Source of the DNA: an uncultured Methylococcaceae bacterium | Lineage (GTDB): Bacteria; Pseudomonadota; Gammaproteobacteria; Methylococcales; Methylomonadaceae | Direction: 5' to 3' | Assembly (NCBI GenBank): GCA_903873165.1 | Contig: CAIQNQ010000125.1 | Span: 1 to 41,662, forward strand | DNA: 41,662 nt | Part shown: positions 17,101 through 24,893 of the stretch, in pieces | Position numbering within the stretch: position 1 is the stretch's first letter | Layout of the letters: every line of letters starts with the position of its first letter | Notes under the pieces: generated by a model | What the model was told of the DNA's origin: nothing | The model's database searches: none | The model's input: only the letters and a program-made list of their open reading frames with translations | Translations under genes and position numbers: made by a program

Positions 17101-18156
17101 AGTACTTTGCGCTTTCTGGAACCACTCCTAACCAACAATAATCATGGCTCAAAATGGGATGCAAGAAAGCTTAAATCCGATCCCACTCAAAATGATCTGA
17201 GGGGTATTGCCTGGGAATATGTTATCGATTTAGCTAATGCGACTAACAAGGATATTTGGATAACTATTCCTGATCAAATTGATCTTAATGACCCAACGTC
17301 TAATAATTATATTACTCAGCTAGCCACTTTAATTAAAGGCTCTTTGCACGATGGTATCCATGTCTATGTTGAATATAGCAATGAAACATGGAATGGGGGG
17401 TTCACACAAAGTTGGACCAATATAGCGGCAGCAATTGCGGATGTTAATTCTGGAACTGACACTACCCTAAATTACGATAATTTCAACAATCAATGGTATT
17501 GGGGCTTTCGAAGAGCGGCACATCAAACATTAAAAGTTAGTCAATTATTTGCAGAGGTTTTTGGTCCTGCCGCCATCAATACGACCATTAGACCGGTTTA
17601 TATGTCTCAATATGTCCAACCCATCATCATGGAAGATATCTTAAGATATCTAAAGACGAATTTTGGCGCGCCCAATAAATATCTATATGGTATAGGGGGA
17701 GCGCCTTATTACGCAACAGCACAAACTAGTTTTACAGATGCCAGTAGTTTATTAAGCGCATTGCAAATTGGTCTTAACCAAATAACCCCAGGTGCTGCAC
17801 CTCTTCCTGCCTATAATGGCGATCTTGTTTATACAGGCATTACCAACAAAAATATAGCTAATTATTATGGTCTAAAAACCCTAATGTATGAGGGTGGCCC
17901 AGATTTGAGTAACCAGCCGAATAAAGCCCTTAGTGAACAGACTGCAGCCACACCAGAAATGGCAAATATGATTAAATCTGAATTGACTCGCTTTTTAAGC
18001 TGCGACAATGATTTATTTGTTTACTACAAATTATCAGCTCCAGCGGGTGACGCACCTTGGGGCATTTATGAGGATGTAGCTTTACCAACAGAAAAGAGCA
18101 AGATGTTTAATGACTTAGCTACAACGCCACTAGCCAATTTTACCACTTGTAATTAG
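14152..18156 (+). CDS. Secreted protein with tandem Ig-like and glycosidase-like domains
   Basis: 1334 residues. An N-terminal signal peptide (cleavage about 26) is followed by Ig-like repeat 1 (29-107), catalytic-like domain A (112-about 640), a Pro/Thr linker with a 21-base direct repeat (ACCATTGTAGCCACCCC at 16063 and 16084), Ig-like repeats 2 (654-730) and 3 (734-810) and domain B (817-1334). Units A and B are offset by 705 residues (2115 bases) and are closely similar. Each large domain has a GH clan-A-like NETW motif (E373, E1078). Domain B also has LMYEGGPDL (E1247), matching a nucleophile position; domain A reads LMYGGGPDL (G540), so it may be catalytically dead. The Ig-like repeats (SCVASSGWSGNQP) are probable sugar-binding or spacer modules. 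No anchor or sorting signal was seen. It likely trims or binds the locus polysaccharide, as PslG does in Pseudomonas (inference). The family assignment is not certain. Confidence 0.75.
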   Translation: MNNKYSVKLVLIALFSFFVTSNTTNAATPTVSISSDSTMITAGATTSFTWTSTDANSCVASSGWAGNQPLSGTFVTPPLSFPTLYKLTCSGSGGSTTQSVNINVTPLTSNVGSKIGINLSFINASSNRDLTFIDVTKIARGFASLKAPWDPINYPVPTDANGWPTSDFGIYFITSAGDPLNRPLSSTFPSMFGTYKLSFTGQATVNGYNCCQVQNKAYNAATNTTTADIVVRPTDPYVALTFSNTNNGIQNLQLLRPGYPIGTTQVFTTEFLNAIAPFSTLRFMEPLQTNINHGSTWSARKLKTDPTQSDARGIAWEYVIDIANATNKDIWINIPDQIDLNDSTTNNYVIQLATLIKGSLNNGIHVYIEYGNETWLDTSLNNPNITAAVADVTSGTDTTLNFDNTNNQWYWSYRRAAHQTLKISQLFAQIFGPAAINTIIRPVYMSQYAAPFVMEDILHYLNTNFGAPNNYLYGIGGAPYFLPQTSFTDTTSLLSTLQVNLNKLNLSAAPLPAYNGGFVWNGISQKSLADYYGLKTLMYGGGPDLRNRPERVVIEQTAATPEMATMIKSELTNFLSCNTDLFVYYKLSAPEGNTSFGIYEDVALPTEKSKMFIDLAAAPLTNLPTCSGSVNATQQPVTIVATPPTIVATPPPPTLSISTKTALIDNGATTSLTWTSTNAGSCVASSGWSGNQPVSGTFVTPPLYTATLFTLACTGANGTTTQSVTIGVTPPPPPIVSISAAPSSIDNGDTTSLTWTSNFASSCVASSGWSGNQPLSGTFVTPPLSFPTLYKLTCTGLGGSTTQSVNINVTPLTGTAGSKLGINLSWVNDWGNRDLTFVDVMKIARGFATVAVPWDPTKYPAPTDANGWPTTDFGVVFLSNASDPLNRPLNATFPSMFGTYKLSFTGQATVRGYNCCQVNNKVYNAATNTTTADIVVGPADTSMTLTFTNTNNGVQNLQLFRPGYPIDTTQVFTTEFLNAIAPFSTLRFLEPLLTNNNHGSKWDARKLKSDPTQNDLRGIAWEYVIDLANATNKDIWITIPDQIDLNDPTSNNYITQLATLIKGSLHDGIHVYVEYSNETWNGGFTQSWTNIAAAIADVNSGTDTTLNYDNFNNQWYWGFRRAAHQTLKVSQLFAEVFGPAAINTTIRPVYMSQYVQPIIMEDILRYLKTNFGAPNKYLYGIGGAPYYATAQTSFTDASSLLSALQIGLNQITPGAAPLPAYNGDLVYTGITNKNIANYYGLKTLMYEGGPDLSNQPNKALSEQTAATPEMANMIKSELTRFLSCDNDLFVYYKLSAPAGDAPWGIYEDVALPTEKSKMFNDLATTPLANFTTCN
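14236..18153 (+). repeat. Intragenic tandem duplication, about 2.1 kb offset
   Basis: The segment about 14236-16041 (Ig-like repeat 1 plus domain A) is repeated at about 16351-18153 (Ig-like repeat 3 plus domain B). The copies share long identical stretches at DNA level (for example the NGWPT, SMFGTYKLSFTGQATV and RRAAHQTLK regions) but differ at many positions. They are therefore a true diverged duplication and not an assembly artefact. A third Ig-like unit (16111-16350) lies between them. Confidence 0.85.
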
Positions 18157-18226
18157 ACGGGTAATTTAACAATTACTCTCTATTTTAAATCGATAAATTA
18201 ATATTTTTTACTACATTAAAAGACTC

Positions 18227-18266
18227 CACCTACCCTACATTTGCTAAACAAAATGTAGGGTAGGTG
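18227..18266 (+). terminator. Strong hairpin after the glycosidase-like gene, possible terminator or repeat
   Basis: Arms CACCTACCCTACATTT (18227-18242) and AAATGTAGGGTAGGTG (18251-18266) pair perfectly over 16 bases around an eight-base loop, 70 bases past the stop codon. The downstream sequence (TATCAACACC) has no T-run, so it is not a canonical intrinsic terminator. It may stabilise the mRNA end or be a REP-like element. Confidence 0.45.
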
Positions 18267-18368
18267 TATCAACACCCGCCTTACTTCCCCTTCTTATCTA
18301 GCTTAAGAATTATTTCTTAAGTTAATTTATATGCACTTCTCCTGTGATTACAAAACATTTTTATATTA

Positions 18369-18390
18369 TGATGTAGTAAAAATGTATAAT
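18369..18390 (+). promoter_or_regulatory. Promoter of the exostosin-like gene, shared block
   Basis: TGATGTAGTAAAA is followed by ATGTATAAT, with the -10 TATAAT at 18385-18390. The same elements, with three extra bases between them, occur before the glycosidase-like gene (13815-13839). No good -35 box. It suggests that both genes answer to one activator. Confidence 0.5.
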
Positions 18391-18532
18391 GAACGAAAGG
18401 TTTGAAAAATAGCTTTAACTAACGAAATGTTATAAATTAATAAACTACCCTTACAATCTGATTTAATAATTAATGCATAAACTTTTATAATTAGTTACAA
18501 ATACGCTATAACAATAAATAATTAAACTTTTT

Positions 18533-19690
18533 ATGACTGAAAAATTTAGAATAAAAATTTATAGAGTTTTATTAAAAATTAAATTATCCAAGCTTTATTT
18601 TAGAAGCTTTATAGTACGCAAAATTGGTATATTAATACCATTTAACAAATTGAGTACAGCAAAGCGGATATTATTTATTAGTGAGTCTAATCCGATTTCA
18701 AAAAATCAGATATTTCCGTTTTTCTTTTATAACCAAGCATTATCAAAAAAAGCGATAGCTCTACGTGAGCTACCCATAGAACGATTTAAATCAAATAAAC
18801 ACTCTTATAATGACCAAATAGATATCGTTTTCTTACAAACCTGGTTTGATTATACAAGTGATGAAATGAATAAATTGGTTCTCTCAATTAAACAAAAATG
18901 GCCACAAGCAAAGTTAGTTTATGCCGATTGGTTTGCACACACTGATTTACGCTATGCAAAGGTTTTGGATAGGTCTATCGTAGCCTATTATAAAAAAACC
19001 ATCATAAAAGATTTTAATCAATACTATAAACCTACCAATAAACATACATTTATTTCAAATTACTATAGTCGCTTATTAAATTTGCCTGATGAAGTTGGTT
19101 ATTTTGAAGTTCCTGATAATTTTCAAAAAAATATATTTGTTGGCTCAAGCTTTGCTTTTGCTGACTATATAATGATTAGGTTTTTTCAGCCATTTCCTGA
19201 CCATAAAAATCGTTCCATTGATATACATCTCCGAATTGCTGTTTCAGGATCCCCTTGGTATCAAGAAATGCGCCAACAATGTTTTTATCGAGTGAAAAAT
19301 TGTAATTCAAGAAATATATTAGTTAGTGAGGATAGGATTTCAAGAAATTCTTTCATAAATGAACTGCTCAACTCCAAAATTTGTTTTAGCCCTTTTGGCT
19401 ATGGTGAAGTCTGCTGGAGAGATTTTGAAGCAATTTGCACTGGAAGCTTACTATTCAAGCAAGATATGTCCCACACAATCTCCAATCCAGATATATTTAT
19501 ACCTTATGTGACTTACATACCCTTGGCCTGGGACTTAAGTGATTTTGATGAGAAGCTGGACTATTACCTTAACAACCCTACTGAACGAATTAAAATTACT
19601 CGAAACGCTTTTGAACGAGTACGTAATTATTTTATAAATAATGAATTTTTAACTGATGTGCGTCCACTCTTGGAAAGATTGAACTTATAA
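18533..19690 (+). CDS. Exostosin/GT1-like glycosyltransferase
   Basis: 385 residues, no signal peptide. The C-terminal half contains ISRNSFINELLNSKICFSP, then FGYGEVCWRDFEAICTGSLLF near 290-312, the pattern of exostosin-type (GT47-like) and related GT-B donor sites (G-x-G-x-x-x-x-R-x-x-E-A-x-x-x-G). A late FDEKLDYYLNNPTERIKI segment is also typical. The N-terminal half has RILFISESNP but no known motif. It stands alone behind its own promoter and is very A+T-rich, consistent with recent acquisition. Sugar donor unknown; the assignment to glycosyltransferases is moderately sure. Confidence 0.65.
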   Translation: MTEKFRIKIYRVLLKIKLSKLYFRSFIVRKIGILIPFNKLSTAKRILFISESNPISKNQIFPFFFYNQALSKKAIALRELPIERFKSNKHSYNDQIDIVFLQTWFDYTSDEMNKLVLSIKQKWPQAKLVYADWFAHTDLRYAKVLDRSIVAYYKKTIIKDFNQYYKPTNKHTFISNYYSRLLNLPDEVGYFEVPDNFQKNIFVGSSFAFADYIMIRFFQPFPDHKNRSIDIHLRIAVSGSPWYQEMRQQCFYRVKNCNSRNILVSEDRISRNSFINELLNSKICFSPFGYGEVCWRDFEAICTGSLLFKQDMSHTISNPDIFIPYVTYIPLAWDLSDFDEKLDYYLNNPTERIKITRNAFERVRNYFINNEFLTDVRPLLERLNL

Positions 19691-19776
19691 CTTTTAGAAA
19701 CTCATTAAATCAATTGTTAACACTATTGATTTAATTACCTTATATTCAAATATTCACCAGACTTATTCAATATTTT

Positions 19777-19805
19777 TTGACGCCAGAATACTCATGTTTT
19801 ATAAT
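19777..19805 (+). promoter_or_regulatory. Sigma-70-type promoter for the oxygenase gene
   Basis: TTGACG (19777-19782) and TATAAT (19800-19805) are separated by 17 bases, which is close to consensus. Transcription would start near 19812, leaving a leader of about 175 bases that includes a small hairpin ATGGC/GCCAT near 19922-19940. The gene at 19988 has an AGAGG ribosome site. Confidence 0.65.
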
Positions 19806-19987
19806 GTTATTTCAATTCTAATGAGTTTTTTTAAAAACTAAAGCTAAAAAGGCTTAAATATTCCTAAAATAATATACAGTTATACTCTAGACTAGTTCCT
19901 TATGTTAGAACACTCTTAAAGATGGCTTGCAACGCGCCATTTAATAAATGAAATCACGCCCATATCATCAGCTACATAGAGGTAAAA

Positions 19988-20830
19988 ATGGAAAATAAAA
20001 CTGAATTCACAATAGATTACCTCAATCAAATTGTTTCGATTGATCAACTAAATAAAATCGCTGAAGAAAATTCAGAAAAATATAAAAATGCTCAACCATT
20101 CCCCCATATTTATTTTGATAATTTTTTTCCTAAAGATTTTCTACTAAAAGTTGCTGAAGAGTTTCCTGAATCTAATTCTGAAACTTGGCAAAAGTTTGAT
20201 GCTGCGGCTGAGAAAAAACTAGCATCAAAAAGTGACGCTAATATTGGACCCTACGCTAAAGCTTTGATTGGGGTTATGAATTCTGGGATATTTATCGAAT
20301 TCATTGAAAAATTATCTGGAATAAGTGGGTTAATACCTGATCCACACTTGACTGGCGGCGGATTACATCAAATTATGCCGGGTGGAAAATTATCCTTGCA
20401 TGTTGATTTTAACAAATATAAACGTAAGAACTTAGAAAGGAGGCTTAATATTCTTGTTTATCTAAATGATAATTGGGAGGATTCTTACGGTGGTTATTTG
20501 GAATTATGGGATAAAGATGTCACCAAAGCAGAAGTCAAAATACTGCCAATTTTAAATCGGATGGCGTTATTTTCAACATCAGAAACCTCTTGGCACGGAC
20601 ATCCTGACCCCCTTACATGCCCTGCTAACCGTTCTAGAAGATCGGTTGCTCTTTATTATTATACAGTTGGTCGTCCTGAAGAAGAACAAGCAGACGAACA
20701 CACTACTGTATTTAAAGAACGGCCCGGTGAAAATTTAGCCGAATCCAAAATAGACAAACAAAAGCTAAAAAATATTGTCAAAGATTTTATCCCTCCTATA
20801 TTAATTAAATTAATTAAAGGGCGTAAATAA
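19988..20830 (+). CDS. 2-oxoglutarate/Fe(II)-dependent oxygenase (prolyl-4-hydroxylase-like)
   Basis: 280 residues, cytosolic. Seen: the iron-binding H-x-D in LSLHVDFN (H138, D140), a distal His in TSWHGHPDP (H203 or H205) and the 2-oxoglutarate-binding Arg in RRSVALYYYT (about 217-218). LNILVYLNDNWEDSYGGYLELWD is the usual double-stranded β-helix strand region. Family members hydroxylate proteins, sugars or small molecules. Related genes sit in LPS and polysaccharide clusters, where the substrate is often a sugar or lipid, but here the substrate is unknown. Start: ATG with AGAGG upstream. It ends the plus-strand block and converges on the acyltransferase gene at 20866. Confidence 0.85.
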   Translation: MENKTEFTIDYLNQIVSIDQLNKIAEENSEKYKNAQPFPHIYFDNFFPKDFLLKVAEEFPESNSETWQKFDAAAEKKLASKSDANIGPYAKALIGVMNSGIFIEFIEKLSGISGLIPDPHLTGGGLHQIMPGGKLSLHVDFNKYKRKNLERRLNILVYLNDNWEDSYGGYLELWDKDVTKAEVKILPILNRMALFSTSETSWHGHPDPLTCPANRSRRSVALYYYTVGRPEEEQADEHTTVFKERPGENLAESKIDKQKLKNIVKDFIPPILIKLIKGRK

Positions 20831-20865
20831 GATAATCCAAGAGACAACTTAAACATGTACCAATT

Positions 20866-21915
20866 TCATGGCACTAGCCATTTTGGTACATATTTTCGAA
20901 TCAACCAAACTACGGGCATAAAAACTATCATAATCGTAGTTACATATATAATTGCATACAGATTTATCAAAAGTGGGTCAGTTGGAAAGTAGCCAATTTT
21001 ATAGATAACTTTTATGTCAATAAAAAACAAACATAAACCATTTAATCCAAGATATATCAACGTATTTTTAGCTATAAAATTTAGAAAATAACCTTCATAT
21101 TCTAAGAAGCGTGCCCCAAAAATAATAAAGCTAATTCCAATTAAAGCTGTCATGACAAATAATAAATAATTACCATGTGAAGATGCATTCATTAGTACTA
21201 TCTTGTGCAAATCAGAAAAAGGACCATTATTCAAGTTATATGTATAAAACAAAAGCACCCCTGATATGACAGCATAAAATCCATCGAGCAATCGATATGA
21301 TGGTTTAAACAAAAAACCCTTAGCTAAGTACCCTAAAAGATAAAAACCACCCGCAGTAAAAGACTCATTAATAAACCAGAAGTTTTTTGGCAAACCTGTT
21401 TTAATAGTTATTAATTCTGCATAATTCGCTAATAACCAACCAATTGCAAAGAATATTGGAATAACAAATACCATTTTACGTTTACTTGTAAAAGAATAGA
21501 ACCTTGATATTAAAACAATAATTATCTCTAATGTAAATAAACATACAAGAAACCAGGTTACCCAGTTAAGCTCAGGTTGTCCCAGTAAGTATGCTTTAAC
21601 CTTTAAAAGAACGGCTGAAACGGTAAACTTATCTAAAAACAAAAACCAAGGTATGGCAATTAAGCCAAAGAAAACAGTTGGCAAGATTCGAGTTTTGAAT
21701 TTATTTAATACAATTAACCCCAAAGGTCGACTATCAAATTTCAAAAACACACCGGACAAGAAAAAAAACAGGGGGACATGAAAAGAATAAATTAACTTTA
21801 ACTCAGGAAATATTAAGACTGAACCAGTATAGTAAAGTTTTTCAATAAAGTGACCGTAAAAAACCAAGTACATACCTATTGCTTTTGTTGTATCAAGATA
21901 AGCGATTCTTTGCAT
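20866..21915 (-). CDS. Acyltransferase family 3 membrane protein
   Basis: 349 residues and about ten hydrophobic segments. Seen: the opening YLDTTKAIGMYLVFYGHF (conserved H22), then YSFHVPLFFFLSGVFL, which is the pattern of O-acetyltransferases of the WecH/YiaH kind. It differs clearly from the acyltransferase at 11251. Start: ATG with AGGGA six bases upstream. It is the last gene of the minus-strand run from Wza, 99 bases after the flippase. It probably acetylates the polymer or its repeat unit. Confidence 0.83.
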   Translation of the reverse strand: MQRIAYLDTTKAIGMYLVFYGHFIEKLYYTGSVLIFPELKLIYSFHVPLFFFLSGVFLKFDSRPLGLIVLNKFKTRILPTVFFGLIAIPWFLFLDKFTVSAVLLKVKAYLLGQPELNWVTWFLVCLFTLEIIIVLISRFYSFTSKRKMVFVIPIFFAIGWLLANYAELITIKTGLPKNFWFINESFTAGGFYLLGYLAKGFLFKPSYRLLDGFYAVISGVLLFYTYNLNNGPFSDLHKIVLMNASSHGNYLLFVMTALIGISFIIFGARFLEYEGYFLNFIAKNTLIYLGLNGLCLFFIDIKVIYKIGYFPTDPLLINLYAIIYVTTIMIVFMPVVWLIRKYVPKWLVP

Positions 21916-22014
21916 TCTTAGTCCCTATTAAATTTCTTGTTAACAAATTTTGGAAAAAGTTTAATAAAACTCAAAATAAAGCCACACTTTTTAATAACGG
22001 TTTTATATTTTTAT

Positions 22015-23397
22015 TTACCACATTCCAGCAATGGGTGAACCAAAACCTAATAATATTCGCCCATAAAGCAGAGTACCTAATAATCCAGCAAAAAAGATAG
22101 TTATATAGATATCTTGACGTATACTTGACAAGCCTTCACGAAAAACACCAAATGCGATAGCAAAATAATACGGTACATCATTCAAAGCGACCGCAATAAT
22201 CGCTCCTGGTATCCCAAAATAGGAAAAACCTAGAGGAATTGCTATTAAATTGTAAAGAAATCGCAAAAAGTGCCCAACTGTTGCATAACTAAGTTTTCCA
22301 ATAGCATTCAGTGCCTGATCCATTGTTTGCGATAACACATTGGACCAAACCCCAGTTGCCAGTAATGGTAGCATCCAAGCAGCCTGAGCGTAACGCTTAT
22401 CATAAAGAAATAAAATCAATATATCTCCAAAAGAAGCCAAGATTGCAAGACCAAATGCTAATAGCATCAAAAAACGTTTTCGAGTGTGTAATAATTGATC
22501 ACGAAATTGAGGACGTGGCATATTTACCAAACGTGATAAAGTTGGAAAAACTATTTTTCCGCTTAATGCACCAACCATTTGCCTAGGCACATCCGATAAG
22601 GTTAACGCAATGGCATAAATACCCAACAGCTCAAGTGAAAATATTTTCCCCAAAATCATGCGATCAGCTTGTCCGGCTAAAAAGCAGAGTGCTGTAGATA
22701 TAAATACCCACTTACCAAAGTAAATGAGTTCCCTAATCGCTGCTTTATCCCAACATAAACGATTATGTTGACCCGGTATTAGGAAATGAGTCCAGATTGT
22801 GTGTACCAGTTGAGAAAAAAATGTTCCTGCGACTAAAGCCCAAATAGAGGGACTCACCCATGCCCAAGAAATCATAATGGCTATACAGACTAATTGTGTA
22901 GCCAATTCCATAAAAAAAAGTTTTTTTACGGCCATTTGTCGATAGCTTACAAACAGTCCAGTAGAACTAAAACCAGAAATAATTGAATTAACAGCAATAA
23001 CAGGAATTAACCAAGTCAATTCAGGTGTTTTATAAAATTGCGCAACAGGATAAGCAATGACTATTGCCACTATACAAATCCCAACCCCTCTGATTATTTG
23101 TAAAGTCCACGCAGAGTTAAGAAAATCAGGATCATCGCGCTTAGTTCGAATAATGCTAGTGCCAACACCAATATCTGAAAACAAACCTAATCCCATGATT
23201 ATGACGTTAACCATGGACATCAATCCAAACAAGTCAGGAAACAGTAATCTAGTTAAAATCAGATTACTTCCAAATCTAAGTGCTTGGCTCAAGCCATAAT
23301 TTACAATGGTCCATAAGGCGCCTGTGGTAGCCACCTTTTTTAGTTCAGATAATTCATGATCACTAGTTGTTTGATTTGTTGTTTGGCCGTTGGTCAT
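22015..23397 (-). CDS. wzx: Wzx-type polysaccharide flippase
   Basis: 460 residues, about 12-14 membrane segments. It belongs to the polysaccharide-transport (PST) branch of the MOP superfamily: ATTGALWTIVNYGLSQALRFGSNLILTRLL at the start, then LFPDLFGLMSMVNVI and FSDIGVGTSIIRT. It flips the undecaprenyl-linked repeat unit to the periplasm. Start: ATG at 23397; a TTG at 23415 would add six residues and has no better ribosome site. It pairs functionally with the polymerase at 23504 and the Wza/Wzc pair at 26.6-29.7 kb. The symbol is by function. Confidence 0.87.
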   Translation of the reverse strand: MTNGQTTNQTTSDHELSELKKVATTGALWTIVNYGLSQALRFGSNLILTRLLFPDLFGLMSMVNVIIMGLGLFSDIGVGTSIIRTKRDDPDFLNSAWTLQIIRGVGICIVAIVIAYPVAQFYKTPELTWLIPVIAVNSIISGFSSTGLFVSYRQMAVKKLFFMELATQLVCIAIMISWAWVSPSIWALVAGTFFSQLVHTIWTHFLIPGQHNRLCWDKAAIRELIYFGKWVFISTALCFLAGQADRMILGKIFSLELLGIYAIALTLSDVPRQMVGALSGKIVFPTLSRLVNMPRPQFRDQLLHTRKRFLMLLAFGLAILASFGDILILFLYDKRYAQAAWMLPLLATGVWSNVLSQTMDQALNAIGKLSYATVGHFLRFLYNLIAIPLGFSYFGIPGAIIAVALNDVPYYFAIAFGVFREGLSSIRQDIYITIFFAGLLGTLLYGRILLGFGSPIAGMW

Positions 23398-23503
23398 TAA
23401 CTTTTTTGGTTTCAAGGTTACAATTTATAAACAATTTAACGCCTTTTTTATTCTTAATTTTCAATATCTAGCACAGCATCAAAAATCAAACCTAAGCCAT
23501 TAA

Positions 23504-24889
23504 TTAAAGCACTTTTCGAAATTTAAATTTACGAGAATCAATTTCAACTTTACTTTTACTACCACCCACATCCCCATCCCAGTTACTAGTTCGCAAATAA
23601 GCATCTGATAAACCGGTAATTATAAAAAATAATGTGCTACTTTGATATTGCATGGAAACAGTAATATCAGCAATGAAAAACATTAGATAAATTGCCGCTA
23701 AACTATAAGCTAACGAACTCCCTCTGGGTTCAGAAATTGGTTGAGCCATGCCATGACTTATTAAACGCCCCATCATGCCAAAGATAATGCCCAACAATAA
23801 AATGATAGCCACAAAGCCATGATTTAAAAATACCAGCAAAAAATGATTGTCGATTGATTCAAATTGAGGATCTTCTGGCCATTGCATCAAACCCCAGCCC
23901 CACCAGAACTTTTCTGTTGCAACATCCATATAGGTAGTAATCAGCTCATAGCGATAGCAAGCCGTTTCTTGATTATCATCATGGGCATTATAACGACCTA
24001 CTGAAGCATAGTCTATAAACACACCCATCAAAGGAATTCCGAGACCAACAAATACCGTTATAACTGCCGTCATAGCCAAAGCAGGCTTTTTAGATCGACC
24101 AATAATTGCAATACCCGCTGCCACAATTCCTGCCAACCACTGGCCTTTTCCTAAGGTTGAGAGTACACCACCCAACATCATCAACGTAATAAGTTGTGCT
24201 GGTGTAACCCACGGCAACCACTGTAACTGTTTTATTTTATGAGGCCAGGCATCCGACCATTGTAGCCAACGTTGTAAGCGATAACCAACAGCCATAACGA
24301 TGCCAGCTATTAAACAATGTCCATAAGGACCCGATGCCCTTGCTAAACCAAAGCGAAACGTTGTCATCCAACCTTGGCCTTGTCCAGGAAAAAATCGGCT
24401 AAAGAGCATTTGCCATAAATTAGCCGACATTTTATTTTCGTATAAATTCATCACAAATACGAAACACAAACACAACACTATGCTTTTAGCGAAGTCGTAG
24501 CGCAAATTAAATGGCTCAATAAGGCTTTTGGCAAATAGATAAGGAAACAACACAGAGGTTAATTGATTGAACATTAAATTTTGCGCATCGGAATATCCAG
24601 ATGCCCTAAATTCAGAAAATGACACAGCAAACGCATAAAATCCCACCACTAAATCAGTGTAACTAAAGCGATAACCTGGTGTACCCTTCATTAAAAATAC
24701 TGCAAATAAAGCCACTGACGCAGCTTGACTACAGTTAGGATCAGGAAGGCCAGGTGTAACTGCGTAAAAATAATCTGGCAATAGCATTAATATGGGAATA
24801 TAACCCCAAATAAAAGCTTTTGATACCGATTGCTTTTGAGCGACGTGATATACCCAAAACCCTGCCAAATATACGATATAAGATAGCAT
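23504..24889 (-). CDS. wzy: Wzy-like O-antigen polymerase/ligase family membrane protein
   Basis: 461 residues with about 11-12 membrane segments and a large periplasmic loop in the second half (about 290-350, YNAHDDNQETACYRYELITTYMDVA). The GPYGHCLIAGIVMA segment and the WWGWGLMQWPEDP loop are typical of the O-antigen ligase/polymerase superfamily (WaaL/Wzy). As a single copy near Wzx and Wza, it is most likely the repeat-unit polymerase. Polymerase and ligase cannot be told apart reliably from sequence alone. It starts four bases after the hexapeptide acetyltransferase stop. Confidence 0.78.
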   Translation of the reverse strand: MLSYIVYLAGFWVYHVAQKQSVSKAFIWGYIPILMLLPDYFYAVTPGLPDPNCSQAASVALFAVFLMKGTPGYRFSYTDLVVGFYAFAVSFSEFRASGYSDAQNLMFNQLTSVLFPYLFAKSLIEPFNLRYDFAKSIVLCLCFVFVMNLYENKMSANLWQMLFSRFFPGQGQGWMTTFRFGLARASGPYGHCLIAGIVMAVGYRLQRWLQWSDAWPHKIKQLQWLPWVTPAQLITLMMLGGVLSTLGKGQWLAGIVAAGIAIIGRSKKPALAMTAVITVFVGLGIPLMGVFIDYASVGRYNAHDDNQETACYRYELITTYMDVATEKFWWGWGLMQWPEDPQFESIDNHFLLVFLNHGFVAIILLLGIIFGMMGRLISHGMAQPISEPRGSSLAYSLAAIYLMFFIADITVSMQYQSSTLFFIITGLSDAYLRTSNWDGDVGGSKSKVEIDSRKFKFRKVL

Positions 24890-24893
24890 AAAT

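Larger units (their letters stand above)
18157..18532 (+). promoter_or_regulatory. Intergenic region with two hairpins and a promoter
   Basis: 376 bases without a gene. After the stop of the glycosidase-like gene come a 16-bp perfect hairpin (18227-18266) and an 8-bp hairpin CTTAAGAA/TTCTTAAG (18302-18321). The shared promoter block follows (-10 at 18385-18390), and then about 140 bases of very A+T-rich leader lead to the next start codon. Confidence 0.5.

Noticed and set aside
14236-18153. Assembly duplication in the glycosidase-like gene
   Set aside because: The copies differ at many codons, have an extra Ig-like unit between them and small length differences, so they are a real diverged repeat.
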